A stretch of 64,000 bases of DNA from Umbilicaria muhlenbergii (Eukaryota > Ascomycota > Lecanoromycetes > Umbilicariales > Umbilicariaceae). The notes below the pieces were generated by a model, which worked only from the letters and a program-made list of their open reading frames with translations, made no database searches and was not told the origin of the DNA. The position numbers and the translations under genes were made by a program. Shown piece by piece: positions 58,858 to 64,000 of the stretch (the stretch's first letter is position 1; each line of letters opens with the position of its first letter). Location: NCBI GenBank assembly GCA_000611775.1, contig KK106985.1, positions 2,518,527-2,582,526 on the forward strand, written 5' to 3'.

Positions 58858-59501
58858 TTTACTTTTCATCAATGTTATTTATTCTGAAGGTAAACAATGA
58901 TTTATAATTCTGCATGAATTATTGAAAGCTTAATGTTTTTATAAAATAAAATTAATATCCTCTTTTATTAATAAAGAAGGTTATAAAAAAGATATTAAAA
59001 TAAAAACACTTCACTTATCTGAATATCATCACTGTTTTTAACAAATTATGTATGTATTTAAACAGTGAAAACCTCATCACTTTTATTAAAACTTTGCATT
59101 TAAGCTCTGCAGTTAATGTGACTTTTAATAAACATATATAAATCTGTTATACATATTAATTTAAAACCTGTAATGTTCAGTTTAAATTTTTAACAAGCAG
59201 GAAGAAAATACTAATGACAGACTTAAAAAATTAAAATCAATGATAAAGGACTGAGCACTTTTAATAATTTAACTCTTATTTAAACAGACTGAAAAGTGAC
59301 TCTGAAAGAATTTAATAAATATGTTTAAAAAACCTGTAAGTGTGTACTTCATTAAAAAAGAAAAAGGTGAAGTGCTTATTCTATATGATAATTTAGAAAC
59401 TTTTCTTTTAATCTTTATTCCTCCTTTTAATCTTATTTAATTAAGCTTAAAATTTAGCATTAAAGAATTTTACAGTTAATTTTTAAACTTCTGAGAGGTT
59501 C
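58858..59501. other. AT-rich stretch, nothing recognised
   Basis: There is no frame over 60 codons and no match to the named families. It separates the family A LTR from the family C LTR and may be the oldest surviving flank. Confidence 0.4.
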
Positions 59502-59764
59502 TGTCAGGATTATGCAGATTATGAATTAATATATGTGTTTTAACAGCTGACATTTAACTACAGAGAAGATTTCTAGTCTAAGAAGCAAAAGGAAGAAAGA
59601 GCATGAAGATTAAAATCTTTATATGCATGTTAAGTTTATTAATTTAATCACTGTTAACCTGTTCAGTTTAATCACTGCTAACTCATTCAGTCATTTGGTT
59701 CAGTACATCATTCAGATCATTTGAATCATTCAGTTCAATTTAATGTTCAAGTGTAAACTTGACA
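59502..59764 (-). repeat. LTR of family C (3' LTR of second minus-strand copy)
   Basis: TGTCAGGATTATGCAGATTA to GTGTAAACTTGACA. It matches 25722-25991 in the same orientation, with a purine tract adjoining at about 59765-59785. Confidence 0.82.
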
Positions 59765-62477
59765 TTACCTCTCTCTTTATTTAATAAGCTCTGTGAGCTG
59801 ATCATCTACTTTTCTGCTTTGTCATTGATGTATTCAGTGGCTCAGTCAGCTTATTTGAGTACTTCTCATGAAATGTCTCTTTCAGTTCAGGTGAGTGTTT
59901 GAATTCATCAGTGTTGTATCAGATCTTGTCAAGTGAGTACTTTTTTTATGTCACTTTGTACTGTAGTCTGTTTTTTCATCAACAGTTGTCATTAATTTGT
60001 TCAACTTCTCATTCTAGTTCAGCCTGTTCAGTTATTACTGGTGGCAGTGATGACTCAATTTGTTTAGGCAAAAGATCATTCACAGTGAGTCATAATAAAA
60101 AGATGTGAAATACAGGGTGTATTTTCATTAATTTAAGCAGTTCAAGTTTATATATTTAAGTTAATACTTTCTTCTTGATTCAAAAAGGTCCTTCATTCTT
60201 GTGATTCAGCTTTTTAAACAAGTGAGTCATTTGAATGTTCTTTGTTAACAATCATATCAGGTCTCTCACTTGATATGTTGAGATTAATATTCAGATTCTG
60301 TTCATAAAATCTTCTTATTAAAGTTGTGCTGCTGTCATGTTTTCTTGTAACATCACATGTAAAACTTTTATGTGATTCATTATGAAATCAGCCTTTTCCT
60401 TCAGAATTTATTCTCTTATCAGCAGAGGTGAGGTAATCAATCATTTAAGATTAAAGCTCATTTAAGAGTGATATCTTTTATTCACAAAGAATAATGAAAC
60501 CTTGATGAAGTCAGAATCTGCATTGTTGACTGTAAACTTAATCATTGATAATCATTTTGCTCAGTCATCTTGCTGATAATTCACAAATGCTTTAAGATAT
60601 CATTTAACATTTGCATTCACATTTTCAGACTGCCTGTCTGTCTCAGGATGAAAAGCGGTTGAAGGTTTCAATCTGATTCAGAGTCATTCACACAGGTATT
60701 TTTAAAGTAATATTATAAATTGTGATCCTCAGTCTGATATAATTGTCTGTGATAATTCATGAAATCTTCATACATTGTGAAGCAAGAGTTTAATGATGTA
60801 TTCAGTTAATGTCCCCTCTTCTTTATCTGTTGAGCAAGAGATATAATGTCTCTTCTTAGTTAATTTGCAAATGATTTCAGGATTATGTTGAATCCTTTAC
60901 TTTCAAGTAATCTGATAATCAAGTTGAGTGAAATATCTTGTCATGAATGACTTGAGATTAAAAGTGATTTCAGGACTCCTTAATACTGCTCATTCATATT
61001 TTTTGTTCAGCGGCAGATGTGACAATTTTGAATAAAATGACTGACTGTTTGATTCATTCAAGGTCAGTAGTAGGAGCATGCAAGCAGTTTTAAAGTCTTT
61101 TAATGTTTAATATGTTCTGCAACTGATTGTTTATGTGCTTCTTGAATCAGTCAGAGTTGTAATTCATTTTTATTCAAGTCATTATTAACTTCTAAGACTC
61201 ATACACATTCTTGATACAATAACTGACTACTTGCATCTTCAGTACAGTCATTGAGAGAGATTTTGATTGAATGTCTTGTTTTAATTTATAATAAGTTTAT
61301 AACTTCCTGACAGAAATCATCTGCTTTTACATAATGAGTAATCAACTCATTTAAAGTTTCATTCAGGGCCTGTTCAGCTGAATTATTCAAGGCTGATTCA
61401 TTCAGAGCTGATTCATTCAGAGCTGATTCATTCAGAGCTGATTCATTCAAGACTGATTCATTCAGGGTTAATTTATTCAGAATTGATTTTAAAAGCTGAG
61501 AAGCTTTTTCTTTTTGTTCAACAATGATGCATGAATTTAGGCAGTGACTCAGTAGCATGATTTAAAATTGATATCATAATCACTCATCATCTTCATTCTT
61601 CTTTAATTGATCATCTGAGTGTTTAATGAGTACACTCATCTTTTCATTTTCTTTGCCTATTCAGTAAGTGATCATAAAGTTGAATTATGAGAGAAATTCA
61701 ATTCATCTGACTTGTCTGTGAATCAGTTTCTTGATCATCATAAAGTACTTCAGGACTTTATAATCTGTTAAAATTTAAATCAGATTCTCTGTTTCTGTTA
61801 ATTCAGCATATTATTCCTTTAAACTTTAAATGATGATCAACAATTCTTTGTCATAAATCTTGTAATTGTATTCAGCTGATATAAGCTTCTTTGAAAAGAA
61901 TGTTACAGGATGCAGTAGTTCTTGATCATCTTTTTAAGATAAAACACCTGCTGATATCAGATCTGAGGAGTCACATTCAAGGTAACATGTTCAAGTTCAG
62001 TTAAAGTGTCTCAGTATTAATGTTTATGTCAATTGATTCTTCAGTTCCTTGAAGGCTTGAAGGCATTATTTAATTTATATATTAAAAAATATGTTTTTGC
62101 CTGTCAGTCTGATTAAAGGCTTTGCAATTTTAGAATATTCCTTTATGAATCATCAGTAAAAGTTACAAAAATCTAAGAATGTCTGCAGTTGTTTTAAGTT
62201 GATCAGTATCTTTTAAATCTTAATGACTGTGATCTTTTCAAGATTCACTCAGATGTCATGACATTTTATGATTAATTTTAAATATTAAGTTTCAGTCTTG
62301 TGAAATTTATACTTCTTGATTTCAGTCTGTAAATTCACCTTTCTCAGTCATTCTAAAACAGTTCAAACATGAGTTTAATGTTCAGATAAAGACTCTGAAT
62401 AGATCAAGATATCATTCAAATATGCTGTACAGTATGTGTTCAATAAATCAAATAATACATCATTAATAAAGTGCTGA
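59765..62477 (-). mobile_element. Family C chromovirus pol, second copy, broken
   Basis: It runs collinear with 25992-28680: chromodomain-like end, integrase, tether, RNase H and part of RT. It stops at AAGTGCTGA, where the sequence switches to a D-like terminus at 62478, while the first copy continues AAGTGCTGAAAGG. The tether (61480-61360) carries five LNESA-type pentapeptide repeats, which are fewer and different in the first copy. Many breaks. Confidence 0.8.
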
Positions 62478-64000
62478 CATCCGCAAAGTGGCAGCCCGCT
62501 CAGATATTTTCACTTAAAGAGATACAGTTTTAGCGCTTATATTCTAAATCTGAGCACTCATTTAGCAACTTGTTGTTGCCATGAGCGCACATTCATCACA
62601 TATACATAATTAATATTTCCCTCAGCCAGTCATCCTGCTCATCATTGATTTATGCTAGGTTACTTATTTTACATTTAAAAGCTCTGATCAACATCTCTCT
62701 TCCTCAACAAAGTCAGCTCCTGAATGACTTGCTTCTGCTCTTTATTCCTCATATTCTTCTGATAAAGGATTATCCTCTTCATTCTCTTTCATCAAGACAT
62801 TCAGTTTTCTAACCTCTTCTCAGTCATCTTCAATGATGAAACCTGAGTAATCATGCCTGTCAAGAGCTTTCTTTCATGCATTCATAAATCACGCCTTGTT
62901 GAACCTAGACTTGCTTTCATCCTCAAGATGAGCACTGAGGTTGACGGTGAACTCATTGATGAAGTCAACCAGGTCTGCCTGGATTTGCTTTGAAAAGGTA
63001 ATGATGTTGAGGAGGTCTCAGTCATCATCATAAGCCTGCTGAAGTGCTTCATTGATCATGAGCATCTGATGCATGATCTTTTTCAACTTGTTTTTCATCT
63101 GTGTCACCTCTTCACTCACTACCTTCCTGATTGCCTTCTTCTCCGTCGCGTCATGATTTTTAAGTGTATTACTTGAAGATTGTCCTTCTGACCTGATGCT
63201 CATGCTCAACAGTCTCAGCTTCATCTCTGAGGGTTGATCTACCCTCATCAAGCTCAGTAATGCTGGTTCTCACATGATCAGTCATGAGGTCTTCAGTTGA
63301 GCAGGCTTTTCAGTCAGCAGTGAGAGCTTCATGAGCTGTACAGGTCTTAGGTGCTTACCTGATCTTAAAAACCTCATGATGATGACTGTGTAATCAAATC
63401 TAGAGTCTCCTTGAATGAATGACCTCTCACTCAAACTTCACTCACTTGCTTTTCACTTCTTTACCTTCTTTTTCATGTCTTTCTTCAATATCACTGAATC
63501 CCCTTTCCTTGCCCCTGCCTCACTGATGAACTCATATTGGCCTCATCAGACCTGATTGTATCATTCAGCCCCTCAGTTTTCTTCATCAGACTGAACTTTG
63601 AGCTTGATGGCTGAGCTCAGACTGTATCATATGACCCTAGGAGCTTCATTTGCATCAAAGTCTGCCTTGTATTGAGTCACTCAATTATTGATAATGAGCT
63701 GTTTCATCACCTGTTGCATCAGGTGATCAGTGAGCCTCACATTCACTGATGAAGCTGTGTTTATGTCTTTCACGTCATATGAACTTCAATTGAACTCATG
63801 ATAGTAGACTGATCAGTCTGCAAAGTTCATGTTGATCAGAGCTTTCTTGCAACTCATGATGATGTTTCTTCTGACTGATCCTCCCTCCTTGTATACCTTC
63901 AGAACATGAGGTGAGCTTGAGATCTTGATCTCATCTTTCTGATTGCTTTCTTTGATGATTGTTTTCACTCTCTTCAGTTCAGGAACCTCAGTTGACACAG
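62478..64000 (-). mobile_element. D-like terminus with unrecognised coding remnant
   Basis: The left boundary reads CATCCGCAAAGTGGCAGCCC, almost the same as the D element end, and is followed by a diverged but similar sub-terminal block (TTTTAGCGCTTATATTC, GAGCACTCATTTAGCAAC). Beyond it the minus strand has open pieces: 63998-63813 (MSTEVPELKRVKTIIKESNQ), 63251-63018 (with SEEVTQMKNKLKKIMHQMLM), and a further protein-like stretch to about 62640 (QADLVDFINEFTVNLSAHLE). I do not recognise the protein. It could be the coding part of a larger D-related DNA transposon reading toward its terminus. The right end is outside the window. Confidence 0.5.

Noticed and set aside
18050-64000. Mitochondrial DNA insertion suggested by high AT content
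   Set aside because: Contents are nuclear LTR retroelements with target duplications; no mitochondrial genes, rRNA or tRNA were seen.

Overview
The window looks like nuclear DNA of a filamentous ascomycete (Pezizomycotina). The gene side has 53-119 bp spliceosomal introns with GTRNGN donors and CTRAC/CTGAC branch sites. It also has gene families typical of that group: NACHT-ankyrin and STAND-type proteins, a fungal DUF7025 AAA ATPase, a POT1/Cdc13-like protein and a Uma2-like dispersed family.

Positions 1-18,050 are a balanced-composition gene region. In order it holds: the 3' part of a NACHT-ankyrin gene (+); a broken DUF7025 AAA-ATPase remnant (+) that collides head-on with a truncated POT1/Cdc13-like gene (-); about 2 kb with nothing recognised; a small 69-residue gene (+); 2.6 kb of ambiguous sequence; a four-exon p24/emp24 cargo-receptor gene (-); a two-exon gene joining a fungal STAND N-terminal domain directly to ankyrin repeats (-); a repeat-bearing intergenic stretch with a strong hairpin; and a three-exon Uma2-like gene (-). 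The p24 gene is ordinary secretory housekeeping. The two ankyrin genes belong to the expanded NLR-like repertoire of fungi, often linked to non-self recognition. No gene cluster acting as one pathway is visible.

At about 18.05 kb the composition changes abruptly, and 18-64 kb is an AT-rich, CpG-poor graveyard of nested mobile elements. I recognise six LTR families, called A-F here although D is not an LTR element: gypsy/chromovirus B and F, nearly complete in length but broken; gypsy C fragments; an unlabelled gypsy remnant at 21.7-24.8 kb; a Ty1/copia element E; and a large pol-less LTR element A. A's two LTRs now lie some 26 kb apart because E, B and smaller elements landed inside it. Target-site duplications support the nesting: TGCTG for B, CTTCA for E, AAGAC/AAGAT for F, and GTCAG for a solo B LTR. 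Family D is a ~1.1 kb non-coding palindromic terminal-inverted-repeat element present in three copies. A D-like terminus at 62.48 kb adjoins an unrecognised coding remnant. A 0.87 kb element with GGGTT-rich inverted ends carries an internal GC-rich minisatellite.

The likeliest new biology is the D family, which looks spared by the mutation process that eroded its surroundings; the D-like end with its unknown ORF; the mutation signature itself (CpG lost, CpA/TpG kept, unlike textbook RIP); and the pol-less repeat-carrying LTR element. I saw no rRNA, tRNA or CRISPR array.
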